A stretch of 64,000 nt of DNA from Simiduia litorea (GTDB lineage Bacteria; Pseudomonadota; Gammaproteobacteria; Pseudomonadales; Cellvibrionaceae). Below the pieces are notes generated by a model. It made no database searches and was not told the origin of the DNA. It saw nothing but the letters and a program-made list of their open reading frames with translations. The translations under genes were made by a program, and so were the position numbers. The DNA lies in the NCBI RefSeq assembly GCF_042853465.1, contig NZ_AP031497.1, forward strand, positions 4,030,001-4,094,000, in the 5' to 3' direction. Numbering within the stretch: the first letter of the stretch is position 1; every line of letters starts with the position of its first letter. Shown in pieces: positions 10,001-17,644 of the stretch.

Positions 10001-10263
10001 CCTTCGGACTCATTTTTAACCAGGCCGTTCATGAGCGCCTGCGCTAGCTGCTCCATCTCTTCAGCCATGAGCGCCGCGCCATAGAACTCCACCATCTTTA
10101 GGGAGCCGTGCACTTGATGGATATGAGTAAGACAAAACCGAATACGAGTAGCGTCTTTCGAGTTCTCGACATAGGCCTCGAGAGCTTGGCGCGCTTGCTT
10201 CAGCGATTCGCCAATTTCTCCTATCACCCAATCCAGGGCTGCAAAGTTACGGTTGTCTCCCAA
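4063..10263 (-). CDS. chpA: ChpA: giant multi-Hpt CheA-type kinase with receiver domain
   Basis: 2066 aa. At least four histidine-phosphotransfer modules are visible: HQVHGS (His about 49, Lys replaced by His), FHTLKGS (about 723), LHTLKGS (about 878) and LHTLKGG (about 1275). Then come a CheA dimerisation/HATPase core (N-box HMLRNAVDHG about 1650, DDGRGI, GRGVGMD), a CheW-like domain (about 1790-1920) and a C-terminal receiver (about 1942-2055) with VVDDS, LLDIEMPRMDG and GKPY. In Pseudomonas ChpA phosphorylates PilG and PilH to set cAMP and pilus extension/retraction. It is shorter than PAO1 ChpA (about 2470 aa), implying fewer phosphotransfer modules. An Ala/Glu run at about 1198-1212 is encoded by a hexanucleotide repeat. 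The start is TTG 10263 with GAGAGG upstream. Confidence 0.93.
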   Translation of the reverse strand: MGDNRNFAALDWVIGEIGESLKQARQALEAYVENSKDATRIRFCLTHIHQVHGSLKMVEFYGAALMAEEMEQLAQALMNGLVKNESEGQEVLMRAILQLPLYLEHIKSSRKDHPAMVLPLLNDLRAVRGESLLTETQLFTPDMTAAKKITGQRIPLAEDPKQFVAMVTKLRQMYQMAAAGVIRGVKTDESLTYLHKVFSKLHKLTQGTARQPLWEISLALIEGLQNDSIEASVSVKNLLRQLDREIKVLSVHGLKALKAGSPHELLKNLLYYIARAESQAPQLSNIKTKYRLAEALPAEKSEDSDDEDLLSGPDGEAMRSVVAAIGDELDIIKHAMDMCLTGENSTAHVQDALPVLKRVSDTLAVLGLGSLRQKILAQTSVLDRAIQQPETLTHDVLMGVAGEIIDVENGLQNLARNAGSASGQVPLRDINLNEAQEQVLRECRNGLEQAKDAVIEYIASQWGQSHLGNVPNMLREIRGGLDMVPLPRPARIIGACARFVEEKLLGASTPPEWSTLDILADAITSVEYYLERLGGDLDEDDDLLLSVAEESVEALGYAVAVSKLKTETSSTSSNAETVLKKMAGVEDVDMNVPVPEETEAAASADTQALDLGDELQIDTPEADANLPATPDIQLDRPGVQSSDVEESAPALDIEPPAHVPEVEAPIAAAAEPAVVDEEDEVDEEIREIFIEEAEEVIETINEFFPRWKEDFNDQEALTEFRRAFHTLKGSGRMVKAMDIGELAWSIENMLNRIIDGSIEPNTIHLDLIERVVALFPGMINAFQEKKPVPDQVAATQYREWAESLSKGNIPAELLAGVEPSAAAPVMEDDDNEPDSMLWEIFGSEANTHLEEVEAFVLEMQEQAPLYTPPSENLQRALHTLKGSAHMADVASIAEMATPLERFVKELRSYQVNIDEDILQLIGDAVTYTRAALENISAGREVEFPHLQQFIARVAELKELSVGPLIRQQEAEIQGKRKVDPELLSIFMAEEMNLLLGADEMLRAWQDEGIVTEQMAALCSELANLERGAEHANLVQMSGLSGQLKQVYEGVAAGQVTIDAVGYGILHTGHDALLDMVDAVAAGQNITPVADDIMVSLVSLAPIDLGGEIPADLLPEESDEDIVFTLPSEALEAEPESEADISLDYSSNDSVIESEELELTLPDVQDVELEPEEDPTPFIIEPSDQTVAAEETELNIILEAEAEAEAEAEAEAEVPSAPLAIAEHVSDIAEEEIDPEIFEIFLEEADELLEETDHAINGWSEDWSSSTYLDELKRILHTLKGGARLAGLTGLGDISHEFETYLIGRENNGIEVDAQLFDVMHQYQDLLLNGTEKVRVAVQSYEPEGLAEAMRAIDKAAKTDLSTLGSATDDSTEASTPASANDESDQAADTEQADIAEVVEPKPAQQTSQQVVPHRPYTSADVIPFNPRAPAPSVAGTKSKEASKQSRAAAQLAVKRNQPQEVVKISADLLEDLVNLAGETSISRGRMEEQVSEIGVAIDEMESTISRLQEQLRRLDIETEAQIIFRQEQLQDTEDFDPLEMDRYSQLQQLSKSLIESASDLLDLKSTLTDKTRDAETLLLQQSRINTDLQEGLMRSRMVPFSRLVPRLRRIVRQVATELDKQVSFELDNAEGEMDRSVLERMVAPLEHMLRNAVDHGIEDAAGRRAAGKESEGRIVLSLGREGGDVVLRLADDGRGINLDRVKAKAIERGLMAADAKLSDQEIMQFILSAGFTTAEKVTQISGRGVGMDVVHSEIKQLGGAMYIDSRYGEGTEFVIRLPFTVSVNRALMVLIGDDRYAIPLNTIEGIVRVSPFELEHYYQDTDARFEYAGENYRVRYLGNMLNKELRPKLEGHALPLPVILVRSSEHAVALQVDTLMGSREIVVKTLGHQFSTVQGLSGATVMGDGSVVVILDLHAMIRKEAALSLTQAQLLNAPSSVDEEDSARLVMVVDDSVTVRKVTSRFLEREGYNVITAKDGADALRILQDVIPDVMLLDIEMPRMDGFEVAKNIRSTSRLKHIPIIMITSRTGDKHRERAFSLGVNKYMGKPYQEDGLLANIRELSGENQH
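6628..6672. repeat. Hexanucleotide tandem repeat inside chpA
   Basis: TTCTGC repeated seven times (6628-6669) plus TTC. On the coding strand it gives alternating GAA/GCA, an (Glu-Ala) run in the acidic linker before the His-1275 phosphotransfer module. A unit of six bases means slippage would change linker length without breaking the frame. Confidence 0.9.
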
Positions 10264-10281
10264 TGGGCCGTCCTCTCTTCT

Positions 10282-11148
10282 TTAGCCGCGGGCGTTGCCA
10301 GCGGCGATACGCATGTAGGCTTGAATTTCATCGCCGCCTACGCGCTTCAATTTAGGGTGATTCCAGTCTGTGATCTCGCCAAGTCCAACGACCAATACGC
10401 CGTTTGGCTTTAATCTTTCCACCAGGAGATTGAGAATTTCTCTACGCCGCCAACGGCGAAAATAAATCAATAAATTCTGGCAAAAAATCACATCCATGGG
10501 CACGGCTGGCATCTTGTTTATTTCCAGCACATTGCCATGTGTAAAACACACACGATCTCGTATTTTATCGACCACTTGCAGGTTATTTCCCACAGTAGTG
10601 AAGTATCTTGCGCGCTCTTGTTGAGTCGCCAGCTCCGCTCGCCTAGCGGGGTACAAACCCAGCCTAGCCTTTTGCAGCGACGGCATGCTGATATCTGTTG
10701 CCGTAACACCAAAGTAGGGCTCTAACGCACCGAGCTCAAAGCAATCATTGGTCACCATGGCCAAGGTATAAGGCTCTTCACCGGTGGCGCAACCTACGCT
10801 CCAAATGTCAAAGCTACCATTGAGTGACTGATTATCGATGCGCGACTGGACTAAACGGCGAACGTATTCGATGGACGGGCGATGACGAAAAAAGCTGGTC
10901 TCTTTGACCACTAATCGATCGACCAGCACCGACCACTCGACGATGCCTTGTAAGCCGTCGATCACCTGGCTTAAGTAGTCCCGATAATCCGCGCAATCCA
11001 GCTCGCGCATACGGCTTGCAATCTGTGTCTGCAAGAATGCACGCTGGTGCGGCGCCACCTGAATACCCGTACGATCTTCCAGCAATTTACTCCATTGCTG
11101 AAATTCCGTATCTGACAATTCGGGCAACGCCCGCAACGACCACACCAC
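10282..11148 (-). CDS. pilK: CheR-type MCP methyltransferase PilK
   Basis: 288 aa. SAM-dependent CheR fold: an N-terminal helical domain, then ETSFFRH, WSVGCATGEEPYTLAM (the SAM-binding loop) and FCQNLLIYFRRW. It would methylate glutamates of the receptor PilJ, opposed by ChpB. The usual CheR C-R-N of the last motif is C-Q-N here. GTG start at 11148, 19 bp after pilJ and 18 bp before chpA, consistent with one operon. Confidence 0.9.
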   Translation of the reverse strand: MVWSLRALPELSDTEFQQWSKLLEDRTGIQVAPHQRAFLQTQIASRMRELDCADYRDYLSQVIDGLQGIVEWSVLVDRLVVKETSFFRHRPSIEYVRRLVQSRIDNQSLNGSFDIWSVGCATGEEPYTLAMVTNDCFELGALEPYFGVTATDISMPSLQKARLGLYPARRAELATQQERARYFTTVGNNLQVVDKIRDRVCFTHGNVLEINKMPAVPMDVIFCQNLLIYFRRWRRREILNLLVERLKPNGVLVVGLGEITDWNHPKLKRVGGDEIQAYMRIAAGNARG

Positions 11149-11167
11149 GCTGCTAAGTCCCGACTAA

Positions 11168-13324
11168 CTACGCTTTTTGCGCGCTATCGAGATCTAAACT
11201 GCTTAGCTCCGCATTGAACTCACCATCGAGATCAAAGCTCACTTCGTCGTCATCTTCATCGACAGTGTCATCTAAGGTCAGTGCATCGTCGTTGTAAGAG
11301 CCACTTAATTCTTCAGGTAACTTGAAGCCCGCTACCGACTCACGTAAGTCGAGTGCCATTTCCGCCAGCGTACCAATCGACTGTGCCGTAGCAGAAGTAC
11401 CGGCTGATGTTTGCGACGTAATCTCTTGAATAACATTCATCGTGTTGGAGATGTGACCCGCTGACGAGGCCTGCTGACGTGCGGCGTTCGAAATGTTCTG
11501 AATCAATTCCGCCAAGCTTGACGATACGTTTTCAATTTCTTCCAGTGCCACACCCGCATCCTGTGCGAGGCGAGCTCCACGTACCACTTCGGCCGTGGTT
11601 TGTTCCATCGAAATTACCGCTTCGTTGGTATCGTTCTGAATCGTTTTAACCAGCGCCTCAATCTGCTTTGTTGCCGCAGCAGAACGTTCCGCAAGACGCT
11701 GTACTTCATCCGCTACCACCGCAAAGCCTCGACCGGCGTCACCCGCCATCGATGCCTGAATAGCAGCGTTAAGTGCCAGAATGTTGGTTTGGTCAGCAAT
11801 GTCGTTAATCAGCGATACGATGTCACCAATTTCCTGTGACGATTCACCCAGTCGCTTAATACGCTTCGAGGTATCTTGAATCTGTTCGCGAATGGTATCC
11901 ATCCCGTGGATGGTGTTCTGTACCACTTTTGCACCGTTGCTCGCGATCGATACCGACCGCTCCGCTACCGCCGCTGATTCGGCGGCGTTGGCAGATACTT
12001 GGTCAATGGTGACCGCCATTTCATTTACCGCGGCCGATGCACCGGCAATTTCTTGCGCCTGATGCTCAGAGGCCTCGGCCAGATGCAATGCAGTTTGCTG
12101 GGTTTCCTGTGCCGCCGACGATACGTTCACAGCCGTTTCGTTGATTCGAGAAACCAGTACGCGCAGTTGGTCAATGGTGAAGTTAATGGAGTCAGCAATC
12201 GCACCAGTGAAATCTTCCGTTACCGTGGCAGTGGTTGTCAGGTCACCATCTGCGAGGTCGGCTAACTCATCAAGTAGACGCAAAATCGCGTTCTGGTTAC
12301 GTTCGTTGGTCTCTTCTTCCACCACCAGTCGCTGACGTGTGCCCTGTGACCACTGGAAACCGATGGCAACAATGGCAATTACACCAATTAAACCAAGAAT
12401 CGCAATGGTTAAGTTGTTTGGCTGACGATCACCGGCATTCACAACAATCTTGTCAGAAAGATTAGTGAGTGCTTCCAGTAAGCGTGGCGAGTCATCGAGA
12501 ATTTGGTTGGTTGCTTGACGCGCTTTAAACAGTGCGGGTGACGCTTCGAAAATTTCGCGGATAGAACTACTTACGAATTCAAATAACTCGGAAATTTCAT
12601 CCAAGCTTCCTACCGCCTCGCGCTCAGTAACACGCGAAATACTCATCGCAGCATCGCCGCTCTTCATACCCAAGAGCACCTTACCGAATAAGTTGGCATC
12701 GAGGTTGAACTGGTCGGCGGCCTGATCCGCATCGGTACCACCACGGAGCATTTTATCCACGTTTCGTCCGATACGTTCTGCACGCCAAGACTGCATCTGC
12801 GCAACAGATACCTGATCCGCGGGAGCATCACTTTCCAACAAAATTTCAACGATATTATTATGCTCTGCCTGCAGTTCCGGCAGCGATTCGTTCAGCGTAA
12901 TAGCGACATCGTTTAGGAAGATGATGGTGTCTTTGTTGGTTACGATGGCGTTTGAGCTAGCCTTCACACTCTGCCAAATTGCGTCAAAGCCGGCGAACTC
13001 TTCCGCTAGCGCTGTGCGAGTATCAATATCCGACGCGCGCAGCCTGTCCCACAGACCACCCATTTCAGTGATCACCTTTGCCAATTCAGGGAAGGCCTGC
13101 TCGTTGCCCGAGGTGGCTTCACGAGCCAGCGACGTGACACGGAATGATAGGGCGCGCAATTCAGCGGTTAACTGCAGATAACTCTGATCTTTCGCGGTGT
13201 TTTGTTGCACCAAATAGAAACTCGCACCCATCAGTACAAGTACAACCAACAAAGCGGCGGCCAATAAAGCCATCACTGGGTTGCCTCGCATAGATGCGAC
13301 TATGCCCCTTCTTTCATTCTTCAT
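11168..13324 (-). CDS. pilJ: Methyl-accepting chemotaxis protein PilJ
   Basis: 718 aa. An N-terminal transmembrane helix (about 18-41), a helical periplasmic sensor region with two PilJ-type halves, and a second transmembrane helix (about 305-325) lead to a HAMP-like segment and a long cytoplasmic coiled coil. The signalling hairpin tip is QTNILALNAAIQASMAGDAG followed by GFAVVADEVQRLAERS, the MCP signature with Gln rather than the common Glu in AAI(Q/E)A. The C-terminus is acidic with no CheR-docking pentapeptide. It senses surface contact/pilin in Pseudomonas. AGGAG precedes ATG 13324. Confidence 0.93.
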   Translation of the reverse strand: MKNERRGIVASMRGNPVMALLAAALLVVLVLMGASFYLVQQNTAKDQSYLQLTAELRALSFRVTSLAREATSGNEQAFPELAKVITEMGGLWDRLRASDIDTRTALAEEFAGFDAIWQSVKASSNAIVTNKDTIIFLNDVAITLNESLPELQAEHNNIVEILLESDAPADQVSVAQMQSWRAERIGRNVDKMLRGGTDADQAADQFNLDANLFGKVLLGMKSGDAAMSISRVTEREAVGSLDEISELFEFVSSSIREIFEASPALFKARQATNQILDDSPRLLEALTNLSDKIVVNAGDRQPNNLTIAILGLIGVIAIVAIGFQWSQGTRQRLVVEEETNERNQNAILRLLDELADLADGDLTTTATVTEDFTGAIADSINFTIDQLRVLVSRINETAVNVSSAAQETQQTALHLAEASEHQAQEIAGASAAVNEMAVTIDQVSANAAESAAVAERSVSIASNGAKVVQNTIHGMDTIREQIQDTSKRIKRLGESSQEIGDIVSLINDIADQTNILALNAAIQASMAGDAGRGFAVVADEVQRLAERSAAATKQIEALVKTIQNDTNEAVISMEQTTAEVVRGARLAQDAGVALEEIENVSSSLAELIQNISNAARQQASSAGHISNTMNVIQEITSQTSAGTSATAQSIGTLAEMALDLRESVAGFKLPEELSGSYNDDALTLDDTVDEDDDEVSFDLDGEFNAELSSLDLDSAQKA

Positions 13325-13400
13325 GCTACGCTCCTGACCAACGTTGCGTGTGACTAAAAAATTTCAGCGGGCAAGCCCGCTTAAAAATACGTTTAAGTGG

Positions 13401-13955
13401 TTAATCTTCTGCCGCATTCACAAAACGCGGCTCGCCGGCTAAGCTCGCCGGGCTAAATACATTCCATTGATTCTCGCCCTGACGATAAGCGCCGCTGACA
13501 AAAGGCGACAAAGCCTGAGGCAAATCGGTGCCATCTTCGTGGAAAGTATCGACGGGGAAATGCTGCATACCAAACACTTGATCAACGATTAAACCTGAAT
13601 ACAATTCATCGCGATCAAGAATCAACACGCGCCGCTGTTTGCGGTGACTGGAAATTTTTGAACCAAAAAAAGCCGCCAAATCGAACAGAGGCAACAAGCG
13701 ACCGCGCACGTTAGCGACGCCGCGCACCCAGGGCTGAACACCGGGCAGTCGCGTATAGGGTGGGACTTCAAGCATCTCACTGATTTCATCCATAGGCGCG
13801 ACAAAGCGCCGCCCCATCAATGAAAAACCAATGCCACTCCAATGTGGTTTGATTGCGACCTGTGCAGGCAAACCTCGAGCGAAGTGCTTACTGCGGCCAG
13901 CAAGCTCAACTAAGGCCTGAAAAGCTCTTGATTCCTTTGCCTGGGGCTCTGACAT
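13401..13955 (-). CDS. pilI: CheW-like adaptor PilI
   Basis: 184 aa, CheW fold: GIGFSLMGRRFVAPMDEISEML, then PGVQPWVRGVANVRGRLLPLFDL, the central CheW signature. It couples PilJ to ChpA. GAGGAA lies upstream of ATG 13955. It sits between pilJ (76 bp downstream) and pilH (30 bp upstream) in operon order. Confidence 0.9.
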   Translation of the reverse strand: MSEPQAKESRAFQALVELAGRSKHFARGLPAQVAIKPHWSGIGFSLMGRRFVAPMDEISEMLEVPPYTRLPGVQPWVRGVANVRGRLLPLFDLAAFFGSKISSHRKQRRVLILDRDELYSGLIVDQVFGMQHFPVDTFHEDGTDLPQALSPFVSGAYRQGENQWNVFSPASLAGEPRFVNAAED

Positions 13956-13985
13956 GAATTCCTCTTACACCAGTTAATTCAATGC

Positions 13986-14348
13986 CTAGGCCATTGCGTC
14001 AGCAATGGCTTGCACCAAGGTCTTCTCGCTGATGGGCTTAGTCAGATAGGCTTTTGCTCCCTGACGCATTCCCCAAACGCGATCGGTTTCCTGATCTTTG
14101 GTGGTTACAATGATAACGGGAATATGTGCAGTTTCACTCGCCTTGCTTAATTGGCGAGTTGCCTGAAAGCCATTGAGGCCAGGCATAACTATATCCATTA
14201 ACACCAAGTCTGGGCGCTCTTTTTTCGCGACAGCAACGCCCTGCTCACCGTTCTCAGCAGTAATCACGGCATGGCCGTTTTTCTCGAGAATGCTGGTTAG
14301 CTTGTAAGTTTCTGTGGGTGAATCGTCGACGATTAGCACTTTTGCCAT
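13986..14348 (-). CDS. pilH: Single-domain response regulator PilH
   Basis: 120 aa, a lone receiver domain: VLIVDDSPTE (acidic pair), LVLMDIVMPGLNGF (phospho-Asp), VTTKD and KPIS (conserved Lys). No output domain. In Pseudomonas PilH favours retraction and acts as a phosphate sink downstream of ChpA. GGGGGA precedes ATG 14348; it lies 61 bp after pilG. Confidence 0.92.
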   Translation of the reverse strand: MAKVLIVDDSPTETYKLTSILEKNGHAVITAENGEQGVAVAKKERPDLVLMDIVMPGLNGFQATRQLSKASETAHIPVIIVTTKDQETDRVWGMRQGAKAYLTKPISEKTLVQAIADAMA

Positions 14349-14409
14349 AGGTCCCCCGGGAACATCTCGTTTTTGTTATTGACGTATGAGCGGCACAGCC
14401 AGCCCTAGT

Positions 14410-14805
14410 TTAAGATGCCTTTGCCTGACCCACGTGAGTCTGGATAGCACCAAGCAGTTCCGTCTTTGAGAATGGCTTAGTCAAATATTGATCAGAGCCT
14501 ACTATCCTGCCTTTAGCCTTATCAAAAAGGCCATCCTTGCTCGATAGCATGATTACTGGAGTCGATTTAAACTCGCTATTATTCTTAATAAGTGCACAAG
14601 TTTGATAGCCATCTAAACGCGGCATCATGATATCTACAAAGATGATATCAGGCCTTGTATCGGCGATCTTCGCCAGCGCATCAAAACCATCGGTTGCTGT
14701 AATGACAGTACAACCGGCCTTATTCAGTAATGTTTCAGCTGTTCGACGAATCGTTTTACTGTCGTCGATCACCATAACTTTCAGGCTTTCCAGATTGACG
14801 TCCAT
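14410..14805 (-). CDS. pilG: Single-domain response regulator PilG
   Basis: 131 aa, a CheY-like receiver: VMVIDDSKTIRRTAE, IIFVDIMMPRLDGYQT with the phospho-acceptor Asp, LSSKDG and LTKPFSK. PilG promotes pilus extension and cAMP production in Pseudomonas. It is the first gene of the minus-strand chemosensory operon, so the operon promoter should lie in 14806-15130, shared divergently with gshB. Confidence 0.92.
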   Translation of the reverse strand: MDVNLESLKVMVIDDSKTIRRTAETLLNKAGCTVITATDGFDALAKIADTRPDIIFVDIMMPRLDGYQTCALIKNNSEFKSTPVIMLSSKDGLFDKAKGRIVGSDQYLTKPFSKTELLGAIQTHVGQAKAS

Positions 14806-15130
14806 AATGTATGTGTGCCTTTCGCTTTAATGTGTACCTCGACCAGGCCTCATACCAAAGGCGGCTAATCGTTGCACGATCAGCATAGCAGTCCCATTAA
14901 AATATGACGACTGACCTGGATTTTCGACGAAGTGACCGCCGATTGAATGTTTTAACACAGTTGTTAAGCTTACGCTATAAGCGCCTGAATAAAATGGGAA
15001 TTTACCCGCAACGTGACGCATCCTATAGCTCTGAAAAGCCGATAACGTTATCCTTCAACTCAAGGACGACTCAAGCCAGTCTCCCCTCAGTCTAAAGAAC
15101 CAATTTTGCACACCAAGCATGAGGTAACCT
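14806..15130. promoter_or_regulatory. Divergent pilG/gshB intergenic region
   Basis: 325 bases without a convincing gene. For gshB there is a candidate promoter TTAACA (14952-14957), 18-base spacer, TATAAG (14976-14981). The stretch TTAAC-ACAGTT-GTTAA at 14952-14967 forms a small inverted repeat over the -35. No clear -35/-10 pair for pilG was recognised. GAGGTAA (15121-15127) is the gshB ribosome site. Confidence 0.4.
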
Positions 15131-16096
15131 ATGACAATTCGCCTAGGTGTCGTGATGGACCCTATCCACACCTTCAACCCGAAGAAAGACACCACCGTCG
15201 TCCTTATGCAGGCAGCGATTGCCGCCGGCTGGGAAATCATCGGCTTTGAGCAGGGCGATTTATGGCTAGACCAAGGTATCGCCAAGGGCCTTGGGCGCCG
15301 CATTGAGGTTAATGCCGACGCCCATACCCAGCCCACCAACTGGTATCAGGCTGGCGAAGCCACCCAGCTCCACCTGGGCGAGCTTGATGTGTTATTGATG
15401 CGCAAGGACCCACCCTTCGACAGCGAGTACGTCTACAGCACCTACATCCTCGAAGCCGCGCAACGTCAGGGCGCACTGGTCGTTAACGACCCGCAAAGCT
15501 TGCGAGACTGCAACGAGAAGGTGTTTGCGACTCAATTCCCGACCTGCTGCCCGCCGGTGCTGGTGACTCGCAACAACAAACTGCTGCGCGAGTTTCACCA
15601 GACCCACAGCGACGTCATATTTAAGCCCCTCGACGGCATGGGCGGCAGCGGCATTTTCCGCGTCAAAGCCGACGACCCCAATGTCGGCGTGATTCTCGAA
15701 ACCCTCACCCATTTTGGCAAAGAGACCATCATGGCGCAGCGCTATTTACCGGAAATCAAGGCCGGCGATAAGCGCATCTTAGTCATCGATGGCGAACCTG
15801 TGCCCTACAGCCTAGCGCGCATACCTAGCCAGGGCGAAACCCGAGGTAACCTAGCAGCCGGCGGCACCGGGGTGGCGCAACCGCTATCAGAGCGCGATCG
15901 CTGGATCGTCGCACAAGTAGCGCCCAGCCTCGTTGCCAAAGGCCTGCTATTTGTTGGCCTCGATGTTATTGGCGACTATTTAACTGAGATTAACGTCACC
16001 AGCCCCACCTGTGCGCGGGAAATAAACAACGCCTTTAATACCGATATTGGCGCGTTACTCATTGCGGCAATCGCCAAGCGTCTAGAGGCCAAATAG
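15131..16096 (+). CDS. gshB: Glutathione synthetase
   Basis: 321 aa, the usual bacterial GshB length. It ligates glycine to gamma-glutamylcysteine using ATP. The ATP-grasp domain shows KPLDGMGGSGIFRV (glycine-rich loop), AQRYLPEIKAGDKRIL and the C-terminal LDVIGDYLTEINVTSPTCARE metal/substrate motif. The N-terminal domain begins IRLGVVMDPIHTFNPKKDTT, typical of the family. The TonB-like gene starts 4 bases after its stop, so the two are co-transcribed, as in Pseudomonas. Confidence 0.97.
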   Translation: MTIRLGVVMDPIHTFNPKKDTTVVLMQAAIAAGWEIIGFEQGDLWLDQGIAKGLGRRIEVNADAHTQPTNWYQAGEATQLHLGELDVLLMRKDPPFDSEYVYSTYILEAAQRQGALVVNDPQSLRDCNEKVFATQFPTCCPPVLVTRNNKLLREFHQTHSDVIFKPLDGMGGSGIFRVKADDPNVGVILETLTHFGKETIMAQRYLPEIKAGDKRILVIDGEPVPYSLARIPSQGETRGNLAAGGTGVAQPLSERDRWIVAQVAPSLVAKGLLFVGLDVIGDYLTEINVTSPTCAREINNAFNTDIGALLIAAIAKRLEAK

Positions 16097-16100
16097 CACC

Positions 16101-17012
16101 ATGAGTGAAGCGCTAGCGTCGACCGCGCCGGGAATTGCAAACAGCGAAAGCCAAGGCGATCGGCTGACATTTACCTTGTTTGTCGCCATTGCCTTTCACG
16201 CACTGGTGATCCTAGGTATTGGTTTCAGCATCGACCCCGCTGGCGGCCAAATGCCAACCCTAGAGATCACGCTGGCCAACCACAAAAGTGCAACGGCGCC
16301 AGAAAAGGCCGACTTCCTCGCCCAGCAAGACCAAGAAGCGAGCGGCACAATTGATGAGGCCAAAGCGCAAACCACGGATCAATCAGCCGAGTTCTTCGCG
16401 CCCTCCATCAACGACGTCAACCCCATGCCTCAGCAGCGCCAGATCAAGCCCAGCGAAAGGCGCGACGACCAGCTGGTAACGACCACCAGCAAAAGCAGCC
16501 ACAGCGCCAGCCTACAGCTAGACCAACCTACACCCGAGCAGGAAGAGCGCGACGGCGATATTGAAGAGCGCCCAAATTACAACGAAGAAATTGCCAGCTT
16601 GATGGCAGAAATCGATCGTCAGCGCCAGCAATACGCCAAGCGGCCAAGAGTCAGACACCTCACCTCCGTGGCCACTAAAAGCTCGGCCGAAGCCGCCTAT
16701 TTACTGAAGTGGACAGACAAGGTCGAGTTTGTCGGCAACCGCAACTTCCCAGAAGAAGCGCTGCGCAAAGAAATTTTTGGCACCTTAACCATCGCCGTCA
16801 GAATTCTACCGGACGGCCGCGTCGACCGACTCGAAGTGACCACGCCCTCTGGCTATCGGCTGCTCGACGATGCAGCGCTGGCCATCATTCGCGACGCCTC
16901 GCCCTTTGCGCCTATTCCTTTAGACGTACTTAAAGATCACACCCATCTAGAGATTGTGCGCTCGCTCAGCTTCGAAATCAGCGGCTTAAAATCGCGTGAA
17001 GCTCAAAATTAG
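16101..17012 (+). CDS. TonB-family energy transducer (TonB3-like)
   Basis: 303 aa. One N-terminal transmembrane helix (about 26-45) anchors a long hydrophilic, Gln/Glu-rich periplasmic linker (50-185) and a C-terminal TonB domain (about 205-295: GTLTIAVRILPDGRVDRLEVTTPSGY cut short here, then LLDDAALAIIRDASPFAPIP). It would transmit proton-motive force to outer-membrane proteins, but the linker lacks the Pro-Lys/Glu-Pro repeats of classical TonB. The same position in P. aeruginosa holds tonB3, which I recall is needed for twitching and pilus assembly; the adjacency to pil genes fits that role. Confidence 0.85.
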   Translation: MSEALASTAPGIANSESQGDRLTFTLFVAIAFHALVILGIGFSIDPAGGQMPTLEITLANHKSATAPEKADFLAQQDQEASGTIDEAKAQTTDQSAEFFAPSINDVNPMPQQRQIKPSERRDDQLVTTTSKSSHSASLQLDQPTPEQEERDGDIEERPNYNEEIASLMAEIDRQRQQYAKRPRVRHLTSVATKSSAEAAYLLKWTDKVEFVGNRNFPEEALRKEIFGTLTIAVRILPDGRVDRLEVTTPSGYRLLDDAALAIIRDASPFAPIPLDVLKDHTHLEIVRSLSFEISGLKSREAQN

Positions 17013-17050
17013 CCGCTTGTTTTTTCGCGCCCTAACCCCATACTGATTGC

Positions 17051-17644
17051 ATGAGCAAATCAAAAAAAATTAGTCGAGACGAATTGAAAGCCGGCAGCCT
17101 TAAAGGCCGCTTCTTGGTGTCTATGCCGTGCCTACAAGACCCTTACTTCAACCACTCCATCACCTACATTTGCGATCACAGCGAAGATGGCGCTATGGGG
17201 TTAGTGCTCAACCACCCCTTGAGCGATATCAATGTGGGCGATATTTTCGAGCAGCTGGATTTAGTCACCGACCAAGAGCTAGCCAATGAGCCGGTGTTCT
17301 CCGGCGGCCCGGTGCAGAAAGAGCGCGGCTTCGTGCTCCACCCCCAAGGCCAGGAGTGGGACTCGACTATTGCCATATCAAGCAAGGTAAACCTCACCGC
17401 GTCCAAAGACATTCTCGCCTCCATGGCCGCCGGCCACGGCCCCTCAAAAGCGATTGTGGCGCTCGGCTATGCGGGCTGGGAGGCAGGCCAGCTAGAGGAT
17501 GAAATTGCCAATAACGCTTGGATTACGCTCGACGGCGACGATTCCTTACTGTTCGACACACCCGCGCATTTACGCTGGTCTGCGGCGGCAAAGATGCTCG
17601 GTTTCGACCTTAATTTACTGTCTAATCACGTAGGTCATGCGTGA
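17051..17644 (+). CDS. yqgE: YqgE/AlgH family protein (DUF179)
   Basis: 197 aa. N-terminal LKGRFLVSMPCLQDPYFNHSI and YICDHSEDGAMGLVLNHPL are the DUF179 signatures, followed by FSGGPVQKERGFVLH. Biochemical function is unresolved; the Pseudomonas homologue AlgH was linked to alginate regulation. It overlaps the next gene by 4 bases (GTGA), the standard yqgE-ruvX coupling. Confidence 0.92.
   Translation: MSKSKKISRDELKAGSLKGRFLVSMPCLQDPYFNHSITYICDHSEDGAMGLVLNHPLSDINVGDIFEQLDLVTDQELANEPVFSGGPVQKERGFVLHPQGQEWDSTIAISSKVNLTASKDILASMAAGHGPSKAIVALGYAGWEAGQLEDEIANNAWITLDGDDSLLFDTPAHLRWSAAAKMLGFDLNLLSNHVGHA

Noticed and set aside
2574..14805. Flagellar chemotaxis cluster
   Set aside because: PilJ-type receptor, multi-Hpt ChpA, two CheY-like single domains and proximity to pilT/pilU identify the type IV pilus system instead.
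14827..15021. 64-codon minus-strand frame upstream of pilG
   Set aside because: No ribosome site or family; occupies the divergent promoter region.
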